A stretch of 64,000 nucleotides of DNA from an uncultured Pelagibacteraceae bacterium (lineage in GTDB: Bacteria; Pseudomonadota; Alphaproteobacteria; Pelagibacterales; Pelagibacteraceae). Positions 16,565 to 25,024 of the stretch are shown here, in pieces. Position 1 is the first letter of the stretch; each line of letters starts with the position of its first letter. The notes beneath the pieces were generated by a model. It ran no database searches. It saw nothing but the letters and a program-made list of their open reading frames with translations, and was not told the DNA's origin. The DNA is taken from positions 1 to 64,000 of the forward strand of contig CACHWJ010000003.1 in assembly GCA_902583635.1 (NCBI GenBank), read 5' to 3'. Both the position numbers and the translations under genes were made by a program.

Positions 16565-17716
16565 ATGAACATAAATGATTGTTATAACTTTGAAGATTTT
16601 AGAAAATTAGCAAAAAAAAAATTACCAGCTCCTATTTTTCATTACATAGACGGTGGCTCAGACGATGAGGTAACTCTAAATAGAAACACTGCAGCATTTA
16701 ATGACTGTGATTTAGTTCCAAATATATTGGCAAGTGTGGGTGAACCAGATTTATCCACAACAGTATTTGGTAGAAAAATTGACATGCCTCTTTTTTTGTC
16801 ACCAACAGCAATGCAAAGTTTATACACGCCTGAAGGGGATAAAGCATCAGCAAGAGCTGCTGAAAAATTCGGAACGATGTACAGCATGTCTACAATGGCA
16901 TCATTTTCAATTGAAGAAATTGCGAATATTTCAAGTGGTCCGAAACTTTTTCAACTATACGTCCATAAGGATCAATCTATCACTGATGATTTAATTGATA
17001 GGTGTAGAAGAGCAAATTTTGATGGGCTTTGTTTGACAGTGGATACTTTAGTTGCAGGAAACAGAGAAAGAGATCATAGAACAGGGTTTACCACACCACC
17101 TAAATTAACGTTGGAAAGCTTGCTAAGTTTTGCAATGCGTCCAGAGTGGGTTTTTAAATATTTAACAAATAAAAAATTTGAGTTAGCTAACATTAAACAC
17201 AAGACTGACAAAGGAACTAATATTGCTAAGTCAGTTATAGATTATATCAATGAACAATATGATCCTAAGATGAATTGGAAAGATGCAGAGTATTGTATTA
17301 AGAGATGGAACGGTCCTTTTGCTTTAAAGGGGGTAATGTCTGTTGAAGATGCAAAAAGAGCAATTGATATTGGTTGTACTGCTATAATGATTTCTAATCA
17401 TGGAGGAAGACAATTAGATGGTTCAAGATCTCCTTTTGATCAAGTGAAAGCTATCTCGGACGCAGTTGGTGATAAATTAGAAATTATACTTGATGGTGGT
17501 ATCAGAAGAGGAACGCATGTTCTTAAAGCCTTGGCTGCAGGAGCAACAGCTTGTAGTTTTGGTAAAGCATTTTTATTTAGTTTAGGAGCAGGCGGTCAAA
17601 AAGGTGTTGAAAGATTATTAGATAACATGCAACAAGAAATTAGAAGAAATATGATTTTAATGGGATGCAAAAAAATTGAAGACTTAGATGCGTCAAAAAT
17701 AATCTACCGTAACTAA
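16565..17716 (+). CDS. FMN-dependent alpha-hydroxyacid dehydrogenase/oxidase, copy 2
   Basis: The 383-residue protein aligns without gaps to the preceding gene, so the pair is a tandem duplication. K255, H279 and R282 are kept. The FMN segment is the canonical DGGIRRG, but the later GRAFLY-type motif reads GKAFLF, with Lys replacing the phosphate-binding Arg; copy 1 shows the opposite pattern of changes. The copies therefore probably differ in substrate or cofactor affinity. The 106-base gap after it has a weak 5-base-pair hairpin and no gene. Confidence 0.9.
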   Translation: MNINDCYNFEDFRKLAKKKLPAPIFHYIDGGSDDEVTLNRNTAAFNDCDLVPNILASVGEPDLSTTVFGRKIDMPLFLSPTAMQSLYTPEGDKASARAAEKFGTMYSMSTMASFSIEEIANISSGPKLFQLYVHKDQSITDDLIDRCRRANFDGLCLTVDTLVAGNRERDHRTGFTTPPKLTLESLLSFAMRPEWVFKYLTNKKFELANIKHKTDKGTNIAKSVIDYINEQYDPKMNWKDAEYCIKRWNGPFALKGVMSVEDAKRAIDIGCTAIMISNHGGRQLDGSRSPFDQVKAISDAVGDKLEIILDGGIRRGTHVLKALAAGATACSFGKAFLFSLGAGGQKGVERLLDNMQQEIRRNMILMGCKKIEDLDASKIIYRN

Positions 17717-17822
17717 TCAATTAGTAATTGTTGGGATTATTGCAAATATCTTAAAAAAGTTTTTTAAAAATCATGAATAGACATTAGTCTACTTTTCGTC
17801 TAGGTTTTCATTTTTTAAAATT

Positions 17823-18989
17823 ATGATACTTGCAAAAAATTTAGAAAATTTAGGAACAGAGTCTGCATTTAGTGTCTTAGCAGAAGCTAAAGCATTAGAG
17901 GCCAAAGGCCATCCAATGATTCATTTAGGACTAGGTCAGCCAGACTTTAAAACGCCTAAACACGTTGTTGAAGCTGCAAAAAAAGCATTAGATGATGGAC
18001 ATCATGGATATGTGATGTCTAACGGAATTCCAGAATGTAGAGAGGCAGTAACAAGGTGGATCAAAAAACAATATGACACCAACATTGATCCTGAAAGAAT
18101 TTTAATCATGCCTGGTGGAAAGCCTACAATGAGCTATGCCATTCAATGTTTTGGTGAACCAGGTGCAGAAATAATTCACCCTACACCTGCATTTCCGATT
18201 TATGAATCAATGATAAATTATACTGGTTCTACACCGGTTCCTTATGATCTCACTGAAGATAAAGATCTTAAATTTGATCCAGATAAAATATTATCTTTAA
18301 TTACTGATAAAACTAGATTGATAGTTTTAATCAATCCAAATAACCCAACAGGAAGTTTTGTTGAGAAACCTGTAATAGATTATTTTGCTAAAGAATTAGA
18401 AAAACATCCACATGTTACTATTTTAAGTGACGAAATTTATAGCAGACAAATTTTTGATTATAAAGAAATGCCATCTTTTTTTCATTATGAAGCTTTAAAA
18501 GATAGGTTAATAGTTTTAGAGGGTTGGAGTAAAGCTTACTCAATGACTGGTTGGAGACTAGGATGGAGTTATTGGCCTAAAGAAATGATTCCGCATGTTA
18601 ATAAATTATTAATAAATAGTGTGTCTTGCGTAAATGCAGCTGCACAATTTGCAGGTATAGCAGCATTAGATGGACCAGACGACTCAATCAAAGATATGCT
18701 AGATAAATTTACATTAAGAAGAAATTTAATCCATAAAGGATTAAATGATTTACCTGGAATTGAATGTAGTTTACCTGGTGGCGCTTTTTATGCTTTTCCA
18801 AAAGTAATAGGTACAGGCATGAATGGTTCTGAATTTTGTAAAAAAGCTATGCATGAAGCTGGAGTTGCTATTGTTCCAGGAACAGCATTTGGTAAAACTT
18901 GTCAGGATTACGTAAGATTTAGCTTTGCTGCATCTAGAGACAATATACTGCAAGCATTAGAAAATATAGGTAAGATGCTTTCTAAATAA
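17823..18989 (+). CDS. Class I/II pyridoxal-phosphate aminotransferase
   Basis: The 388-residue fold-type I aminotransferase has NPNNPTG (171-177), DEIY (203-206), the PLP lysine K237 in GWSKAYSMTGWRLG, and the carboxylate-binding Arg in YVRFSFA near the C-terminus. The sequence resembles aspartate/aromatic-type aminotransferases; the amino donor and acceptor are not determined. Its place between 2-hydroxyacid oxidases and a glyoxylate-reductase-like gene makes a 2-oxoacid (possibly glyoxylate) acceptor plausible. This is inference from context only. Confidence 0.92.
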   Translation: MILAKNLENLGTESAFSVLAEAKALEAKGHPMIHLGLGQPDFKTPKHVVEAAKKALDDGHHGYVMSNGIPECREAVTRWIKKQYDTNIDPERILIMPGGKPTMSYAIQCFGEPGAEIIHPTPAFPIYESMINYTGSTPVPYDLTEDKDLKFDPDKILSLITDKTRLIVLINPNNPTGSFVEKPVIDYFAKELEKHPHVTILSDEIYSRQIFDYKEMPSFFHYEALKDRLIVLEGWSKAYSMTGWRLGWSYWPKEMIPHVNKLLINSVSCVNAAAQFAGIAALDGPDDSIKDMLDKFTLRRNLIHKGLNDLPGIECSLPGGAFYAFPKVIGTGMNGSEFCKKAMHEAGVAIVPGTAFGKTCQDYVRFSFAASRDNILQALENIGKMLSK

Positions 18990-19027
18990 GCTGTATTTTT
19001 TTATTTTTTTTAATAATATTAAAATTT

Positions 19028-20401
19028 ATGAACCAACAAGTTGAAACAGAATTAAAAAGTTTACTAAACAGCAGATATTCAACGTCAGAGTCTGCTCGCG
19101 GGAATTATGCGAGAGGCGAGGATACTTACGATCCAATTTTATCAAAAGCTGTAGTTTTTCCAGAAACTAATGAGGAGGTATCAAAAATACTAAAACTTTG
19201 TAACGAACATAAAGTTCCAGTAGTTCCGTATGGAACAGGTACATCTTTAGAGGGCAATGTTTTGGGAAATGAAAATGGAATAACAATCTGCTTGGAGAAA
19301 ATGAATAAAATTTTAAGTGTAAATACTGAAGATTTTGATTGCAGAGTTCAGGCATGCGTAACAAGAGAACAATTGAATGAACATTTAAGAGAGGACGGTG
19401 TTTTTTTTCCCATAGATCCAGGGGCAAACGCTGCTTTAGGAGGTATGGCATCCACTTCGGCTTCAGGAACAATGGCAGTAAAATATGGGACCATGAAAAC
19501 GGTTATTTCTGGCCTAACAGTTGTATTACCGAATGGAGACATCATAAACACAGGTGGTAGAACTAAAAAAACCTCAGCAGGTTATAATTTAACAAATTTA
19601 TTTATTGGATCGGAAGGAACTCTCGGTATTATTACTGAAGTTCACTTAAGATTATCTCCGATACCTGAAAGTATAATGAGTGCTGTATGTCATTTTCCTT
19701 CATTAGAGGACGCAGTGATGACAGCTCAACAGGTTATTCAGTATGGCGTTCCAATTGCAAGAATTGAAATGCTTAACGCTGATCAGATGGGAATTTCTAT
19801 AAATTATTCTAAATTAAAAGACATTGAGGCAGTACCAACTTTATTTTTTGAATTTCATGGATCTGAGTCTTCAAATAAAGAAAATATTAATATTGTAGAA
19901 GAATTATCAAAAGAAAATGAAGGAAGCTCATTTAAATGGGCCAAAGACTTAGAGGATAGAAACAAACTTTGGCAAGCAAGGTGGGATGTATATTATTCTG
20001 TTAAAGCTCTAAACAATAATGGAAGAGTTTATTCAACTGACGTTTGTGTTCCAATTTCAAAAATAACTGAATGTGTAAAATTTGCAGAGGAAAAAGCAAA
20101 AGAATTCGGAGTTAGAGCGCCAATGGTAGGACATATGGGAGATGGTAATTTTCATGTCGTATTACCTTACGATCCTACAAAAAAAGAAATGTACAAACAG
20201 CTTAGAGCATTTAATGGTACTTTAATTAGAAAAGCCTTAGAGCTTGAAGGAACAATTACAGGTGAACATGGGGTGGGACTTCACAAAAAAGAATATTTAC
20301 TTGAACAGCACCCTGACAGCATTCCAGTTATGAAATCAATTAAAAAAACATTAGATCCGAATAACATAATGAATCCTGGAAAAATTTTTGATTTAAACTA
20401 A
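19028..20401 (+). CDS. FAD-linked oxidase, GlcD/D-lactate dehydrogenase-like
   Basis: The 457-residue protein is a single-subunit member of the VAO/PCMH flavoprotein family. The FAD-binding part is at the N-terminus (VVPYGTGTSLEGN and later GSEGTLGIITEV). The C-terminal FAD-oxidase part holds VGHMGDGNFHVVL and GEHGVGLHKKEYL, with metal/FAD-contacting histidines. Such enzymes oxidise D-lactate, glycolate or other D-2-hydroxyacids. No GlcE or GlcF genes are adjacent, so this is more likely a stand-alone D-lactate/2-hydroxyacid dehydrogenase than glycolate oxidase. The next gene starts 8 bases downstream. Confidence 0.92.
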   Translation: MNQQVETELKSLLNSRYSTSESARGNYARGEDTYDPILSKAVVFPETNEEVSKILKLCNEHKVPVVPYGTGTSLEGNVLGNENGITICLEKMNKILSVNTEDFDCRVQACVTREQLNEHLREDGVFFPIDPGANAALGGMASTSASGTMAVKYGTMKTVISGLTVVLPNGDIINTGGRTKKTSAGYNLTNLFIGSEGTLGIITEVHLRLSPIPESIMSAVCHFPSLEDAVMTAQQVIQYGVPIARIEMLNADQMGISINYSKLKDIEAVPTLFFEFHGSESSNKENINIVEELSKENEGSSFKWAKDLEDRNKLWQARWDVYYSVKALNNNGRVYSTDVCVPISKITECVKFAEEKAKEFGVRAPMVGHMGDGNFHVVLPYDPTKKEMYKQLRAFNGTLIRKALELEGTITGEHGVGLHKKEYLLEQHPDSIPVMKSIKKTLDPNNIMNPGKIFDLN

Positions 20402-20409
20402 TCTAAAAT

Positions 20410-21363
20410 ATGAAAAAAATCCTGATCACTAGAAGATTATTAAGATCTTGTGAGGATAAAGCCAAAGAGACATTTGCAGCAAATTTTAATTTAAACGACG
20501 AATTATATTCTCAAAAAAAATTAATTGAGTTAAGCAAAGATCAAGATGGAATACTATCATCTTTGACTGATAAATTAGACGCCGAAACAATTAATCAACT
20601 TCCAGACTCTATAAAAATTATTTCTAATTTTGCAGTTGGATTTGGAAACATAGACCTAGAAGCAGCAAAGAAGAAAGGTATTGCAGTTACGAATACTCCA
20701 GATGTTCTAACAGATGCAACTGCTGAAATAGGAATGCTGTTAATATTAGGTGCTTGTAGAAGAGCTGCCGAGGGTATTGAAAGTGCTAAAGAAGGTGGCT
20801 GGAAGTGGTCTGCAGATTATTTAATCGGTAAGCAATTAACAGGTGCCAGACTTGGAATACTTGGTATGGGTAGAATTGGTCAAAAAATTGCAAAAGTTGC
20901 CAAATCTTTAGGAATGATCATTCATTACCACAATAGATCTAAGTTAAGTGAAGATAAAGAAAATGGAGCAACGTACCAAGATAATTTAAAAGACTTACTT
21001 TCAGTATCAGATGTATTGTCTGTTTGTTGTCCAGCTTCAAAAGAAACAATTGATATGATTAACAAAGATACAATTGAATATTTACCTAAAGGAGCAATTG
21101 TAACAAACGTAGCTAGAGGAGATATAATAGACGACGAAGCTTTGATAGATGCTCTTGACCGAAGAAAAGTTTATGCAGTTGGATTAGACGTTTATAAAAA
21201 TGAACCAAATTTAAATCCTGGATATCTAAAACATAAAAGCGCATTTATACTTCCACATTTAGGTAGTGCGACGAAAGAAACTCGTACAGCAATGGCTAAT
21301 TTAGCAATAGATAATATTGATGAATTTTTTAAAACAGGTAACTGTAAAAATAAAGTTAATTAA
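20410..21363 (+). CDS. D-2-hydroxyacid dehydrogenase (glyoxylate/hydroxypyruvate reductase type)
   Basis: The 317-residue NAD(P)-dependent protein has the Rossmann motif GMGRIG (152-157). The catalytic triad is R236 (NVARGD), E265 (NEPNL) and H283 (PHLGSAT). It resembles GyaR-type glyoxylate reductases/D-glycerate dehydrogenases. After the nucleotide motif, YHNRS places Arg and Ser where an NADP preference would be set; this is only suggestive. It probably interconverts glyoxylate and glycolate or hydroxypyruvate and glycerate, complementing the flavin enzymes upstream. Confidence 0.92.
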   Translation: MKKILITRRLLRSCEDKAKETFAANFNLNDELYSQKKLIELSKDQDGILSSLTDKLDAETINQLPDSIKIISNFAVGFGNIDLEAAKKKGIAVTNTPDVLTDATAEIGMLLILGACRRAAEGIESAKEGGWKWSADYLIGKQLTGARLGILGMGRIGQKIAKVAKSLGMIIHYHNRSKLSEDKENGATYQDNLKDLLSVSDVLSVCCPASKETIDMINKDTIEYLPKGAIVTNVARGDIIDDEALIDALDRRKVYAVGLDVYKNEPNLNPGYLKHKSAFILPHLGSATKETRTAMANLAIDNIDEFFKTGNCKNKVN

Positions 21364-21464
21364 CAATCTGCAGTTGTATTGATTAAATCTGTTATTAATT
21401 AAAATTATTCTAAGCGGCTAGACTTATTTTTTAATTCAATCTACAATTTAAAAAAAAAAATTAA

Positions 21465-21470
21465 AGAGGG
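21465..21470 (+). promoter_or_regulatory. Strong Shine-Dalgarno of the alcohol dehydrogenase
   Basis: AGAGGG lies 5 bases before ATG 21476. Strong purine-rich sites are uncommon in this window, so it suggests high translation and fixes the start. It follows a 112-base gap in which I see no convincing promoter or hairpin. Confidence 0.6.
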
Positions 21471-21475
21471 ATATA

Positions 21476-22537
21476 ATGAAAGCACAGGTGTTACACAAGT
21501 ATGACCCAGAGATGAAAGAAAAGGTTTGGGTCACAGGTGAAGAGTTACCAAATCCAAAAATAGAGAAAGCCAGCGATGTAATTGTTAAAATTGGAGCTGC
21601 AGGTGTTTGTAGAACTGATTTACATATCATTGAGGGTGTTTGGAAACACATTACAGACCAAAATAATGATCTATTACCAATGGTTATGGGACATGAAAAT
21701 GCTGGTTGGATAGAAGAAGTCGGTAAAGATGTTACAGGATTTAAAAAAGGGGATGCAGTTATTTTACATCCTAAAGTTTCTGGCACAGGAGGAACATGTT
21801 TAGACTGCAGAAGAGGAAATGATATGCACGCGGAAGATCCTATTTTTGCAGGTTTGAATGTTAAACATGGAGGATATTCAGAATTACTTCAAACAAGTGT
21901 TAGAAATTTAATAAAAATTCCAAAAGTTCTTGGTCCAATAGATGTAGCTCCTTTTTCTGACGCTGGTTTGACGGCCTACAGAGTAGTGAAAAAAGCTACA
22001 AGACATCTTCTGCCAGGAGAAACTTGTGTAATTATAGGCGCTGGTGGATTAGGGCATATAGCAATTCAATGTATGAAAGCGATGTGTGCTGCAAATATTA
22101 TTGTAGTTGAAAAAGCTAAAGCACCTCTAGATCATGCAATGGAGCTTGGAGCAGACCATGGAGTTTTAATAGATGGTAATGAAATAGAGAAGGTAAAAGA
22201 GCTTACTAAAGGTAAAGGAGCAGAGGCTGTCATAGATTTTGTCGGTGAAAAAGGTTCAACACCAATGGGAATTAAAATGACCAAAGCAACTGGAACTTTT
22301 TATATTGTAGGCTACGGTGAAGAAATAAGAGTTTTGGCGATTGATATGATCGATCAAGAGAAGAGTATAGTTGGAAGTCTTGTTGGTACATGGGCTGAAT
22401 TATACGAATTAATGGAACTAGCTGATAAAGGTTTAGTTAAGCTTTCGATGAAAGAATATAAACTTGAAGATGCTAACAAAGCTTTACATGACCTTAATGA
22501 TGGAAAGATTAAAGGTCGTGCTGTTTTGGTTCCATAA
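21476..22537 (+). CDS. Zinc-dependent alcohol dehydrogenase (medium-chain family)
   Basis: The 353-residue protein has catalytic zinc ligands C45 (VCRTDLH), H73-E74 (GHENAG) and D162 (FSDAGLTAY), and the Rossmann motif GAGGLG (188-193). The structural zinc lobe is altered: only C108 and C111 of the usual four cysteines remain, with H118 near the position of the last one. It oxidises an unidentified alcohol with NAD(P). It starts a new unit after a 112-base gap and is followed after 25 bases by the ABC binding protein gene, suggesting a link between the imported compound and the alcohol. Confidence 0.93.
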   Translation: MKAQVLHKYDPEMKEKVWVTGEELPNPKIEKASDVIVKIGAAGVCRTDLHIIEGVWKHITDQNNDLLPMVMGHENAGWIEEVGKDVTGFKKGDAVILHPKVSGTGGTCLDCRRGNDMHAEDPIFAGLNVKHGGYSELLQTSVRNLIKIPKVLGPIDVAPFSDAGLTAYRVVKKATRHLLPGETCVIIGAGGLGHIAIQCMKAMCAANIIVVEKAKAPLDHAMELGADHGVLIDGNEIEKVKELTKGKGAEAVIDFVGEKGSTPMGIKMTKATGTFYIVGYGEEIRVLAIDMIDQEKSIVGSLVGTWAELYELMELADKGLVKLSMKEYKLEDANKALHDLNDGKIKGRAVLVP

Positions 22538-22549
22538 TTAACAACAAAA

Positions 22550-22556
22550 AGAGGGG
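22550..22556 (+). promoter_or_regulatory. Strong Shine-Dalgarno of the ABC binding protein
   Basis: AGAGGGG ends 6 bases before ATG 22563. It is one of the strongest ribosome binding sites in the window, as expected for an abundant binding protein. Seven bases are fully complementary to CCCCTCT (10692-10698) in the loop of the hairpin upstream of ccmC. Confidence 0.6.
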
Positions 22557-22562
22557 AAAAAC

Positions 22563-24098
22563 ATGAAGACAATAAAAACCTACGTAGTAGCACTTATCTC
22601 TGCTTTGTTAGTATTAAGTCCTGTTGCGTATGCTGATAAGTGGAGCGATCAGTTTCCACATATCAAGGCTACTGGAGATATTCCAGGTGAGTGTTCTTAT
22701 GATGCTATGTCTAAGAAAAATTACAAAGGTAAGACACTTAAAATAAACACACATGCTGTTCCAGTTATGGGGGAGCCAACAGCTTTACATGCTGAGCAAT
22801 TTGCTAAACTTACAGGAGCAAAAGTTGATGTAACACATACACCTGCTGGTGATTTGTATGCAAAAGCGATGGTTCCATTTCAAGCAGGTCAAGCTCCGTA
22901 TGATATAGTTTTTGGATTTTCAAACTTTATTAATGATTGGAAAAGATACTTAGAGCCAGTTCCAAAAAAATATGTTGAGATGAAACAAATGCAAGACGTT
23001 ACTCCATCTCACATTGGTATAGCATCTTGGGATGGTGTTATGTATCAGTTTCCAGTTGATGGTGACAGACACTATTTAAAATATAGAAAAGACGTGATTG
23101 ACAACCCTGAGTATCAAAAAAAATATAAAGCTGATACTGGTAAAGAGTTAAGAGTTCCACAAACATGGAAAGAGTATGGAGAAATGGCTGCGTACTTTAA
23201 TGGTTGGGACTGGGATGGAGATGGCGAGAAAGAATATGGATCTGCAGAAGTTATGAAAAAAGATGACTTGATGTATGCAGCTTTTTATTCAAGATCTGCT
23301 GCTTACTCAAAAAATCCTAAAACTCCAGGTGGTTTTTTCTTTGATTTAAAAACTATGAAACCATTAATTAACAATCCAGGTTTTGTGGAAGCTTTAACCG
23401 ACTGGGTTGCAGCTACTAAATATGTTCCTCCAGGAGGAATAAACTTTGGTCTTGGTGATGAAATTGGATCATTTGGTGGAGGACAAACTTTGTTTAGCTT
23501 CTCATGGGATGATGCATTTGTTGCTGCTATGCAACCTGACAGCCCAATTAACAACAAAGTTGGTGCTGCTCAATTACCTGGCGCAATGAAAGTTTGGAAT
23601 AGATCAACAAACTCTTGGGATGAAGGCTTTAACCAAGCTCCTTTCTTCGTATGGGGATGGGCAGTTGGTGTTGCTAAGAAAAGTAAAGAAAAAGAAATGG
23701 CGTTTGATTACTTATGTTTCTTTGCAAACGAAGCAAATCACCAAGCTGATATAGGTATTGGTCGTTTCGGAGTTAACCCATTTAGAAATGATGACTTTAA
23801 AGCAGATGTTTGGACTCAAATTGGTTGGGATAAAGATATTGCCCAATCATATGTTGATACCTTAGCTCAAATGGAAGATAGTAAGAATAGAGTTTTCCCT
23901 TTGAGAGTTCCAGGTACATTTGAGTTTAACGCTGCATTAGCTACAGCTGCTGCAAAAGCGTTAGCTGGTCAGTTATCACCGCAAGCTGCCTTAGACGAAG
24001 CTGCTAAGCAGTGGGAGGACATACTTAATAGAGTAGGGAAAGATAATGTAAGAGCAGCTTACTCTGTTGGTGTAGCAATGGAAGATAACAAGCTTTAA
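22563..24098 (+). CDS. ABC transporter substrate-binding protein, sugar/polyol type
   Basis: The 511-residue family 1 extracellular solute-binding protein has a signal peptide ending near A24 (AYA before DKW). It is longer than typical maltose-type binding proteins. Aromatic-rich segments (GWDWDGD, FFVWGWAVG, SFSWDD) fit a carbohydrate or polyol ligand. D216, D218, D220 and E224 form a DxDxDGxxE loop like an EF-hand or the calcium site of galactose-binding proteins. It heads a five-gene importer unit, is separated from the permeases by a stable hairpin, and has a strong Shine-Dalgarno. The ligand is unknown. Confidence 0.92.
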   Translation: MKTIKTYVVALISALLVLSPVAYADKWSDQFPHIKATGDIPGECSYDAMSKKNYKGKTLKINTHAVPVMGEPTALHAEQFAKLTGAKVDVTHTPAGDLYAKAMVPFQAGQAPYDIVFGFSNFINDWKRYLEPVPKKYVEMKQMQDVTPSHIGIASWDGVMYQFPVDGDRHYLKYRKDVIDNPEYQKKYKADTGKELRVPQTWKEYGEMAAYFNGWDWDGDGEKEYGSAEVMKKDDLMYAAFYSRSAAYSKNPKTPGGFFFDLKTMKPLINNPGFVEALTDWVAATKYVPPGGINFGLGDEIGSFGGGQTLFSFSWDDAFVAAMQPDSPINNKVGAAQLPGAMKVWNRSTNSWDEGFNQAPFFVWGWAVGVAKKSKEKEMAFDYLCFFANEANHQADIGIGRFGVNPFRNDDFKADVWTQIGWDKDIAQSYVDTLAQMEDSKNRVFPLRVPGTFEFNAALATAAAKALAGQLSPQAALDEAAKQWEDILNRVGKDNVRAAYSVGVAMEDNKL

Positions 24099-24105
24099 AA
24101 ATACT

Positions 24106-24132
24106 TTGTGGCCGTCATAACGACGGCCACAA
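24106..24132 (+). terminator. Intercistronic hairpin after the ABC binding-protein gene
   Basis: TTGTGGCCGTC (24106-24116) pairs perfectly with GACGGCCACAA (24122-24132) around the 5-base loop ATAAC. This gives an 11-base-pair, GC-rich stem in AT-rich sequence. There is no T-run after it, so it more likely protects the upstream message or causes partial termination than acts as a full terminator. Confidence 0.75.
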
Positions 24133-24157
24133 CTAACAAATTCCAAAAATTACAATT

Positions 24158-25024
24158 ATGAATTTTAAGCACAAGTACGTTTTTTTATTTCCTGGTTTAT
24201 TTGTGCTTATAGGGATACTTATTTTTCCTATTATTTTTACTATTAGATTAAGTTTATCAGGCTGGAACAGCTATACGCCTGAAATGAATTTTATAGGAAT
24301 TACGAATTATATAAGACTTTTTACTGACGACCCAAGATTTTGGGAGTCTTTTTTTAGACTGAGTTTTTTATCAGTTACCACTGTTATTCTTCAATACATT
24401 ATTGGTTTTGCATTAGCGCTTATAGTTTGGAGAGAGATTAAATTTAAAAGATTCTTTAGAGTCATATTTTTAATTCCTATGATGACTACGCCTGTCATTA
24501 TGACGGTAATTTGGAGAACTTTTTTTCATGAGTCCCTAGGTCCTGTGAATGATCTTTTGGGAAACTTAGGGGTAGAGCCTATATTATGGCTCAGTGATCC
24601 AGTTATTGCTAAATTCACAGTAATTATTGTTGAAGTTTGGCAGTGGACCCCATTTATGTTTTTATTGTTACTTGCAGGTTTATTATCTCTACCCAAAGAA
24701 CCTTTTCTAGCTGCAGCCATAGATGGTGCAAGTCCTTTTAGAAAGTTTGTGTATGTTACTTTTCCACTAATGGCTCCAATCTCAATTGGTGCAATTATTA
24801 TTAGATTAATCGAGGCCTCAAAGATAATGGATACAGTTTTTGTATTGACTTCTGGAGGACCAGGTACCGCAACAGAGACCTCAAGTTTTTATATTTACAT
24901 TAAAGGCTTAAGGGAGTTTCAAATGGGTTATGCTGCAACACTTTCTTTTACTTATTTAGTTATAATGATCATAAGTTTAACGATTATAGCAAAAGTTTTA
25001 ACAAAATTAATGATTAAAGAATAA
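24158..25024 (+). CDS. ABC transporter permease (MalF/UgpA type)
   Basis: The 288-residue permease has six membrane helices and the ATPase-coupling EAA loop FLAAAIDGASPFRKFVYVTFP (about 186-206). This is the first of two permeases of the carbohydrate-type importer. It starts 59 bases after the binding-protein stop, behind the hairpin, and its stop overlaps the next ATG by one base. Confidence 0.94.
   Translation: MNFKHKYVFLFPGLFVLIGILIFPIIFTIRLSLSGWNSYTPEMNFIGITNYIRLFTDDPRFWESFFRLSFLSVTTVILQYIIGFALALIVWREIKFKRFFRVIFLIPMMTTPVIMTVIWRTFFHESLGPVNDLLGNLGVEPILWLSDPVIAKFTVIIVEVWQWTPFMFLLLLAGLLSLPKEPFLAAAIDGASPFRKFVYVTFPLMAPISIGAIIIRLIEASKIMDTVFVLTSGGPGTATETSSFYIYIKGLREFQMGYAATLSFTYLVIMIISLTIIAKVLTKLMIKE

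Noticed and set aside
16734..16994. 86-codon frame on the plus strand inside the second hydroxyacid dehydrogenase
   Set aside because: It is a shifted frame in a strongly conserved enzyme gene, with no start signal or domain.
17778..17791. Small hairpin TAGAC/GTCTA followed by a few Ts after the second hydroxyacid dehydrogenase gene
   Set aside because: A 5-pair AT-rich stem with an interrupted T-run is too weak to call a terminator.
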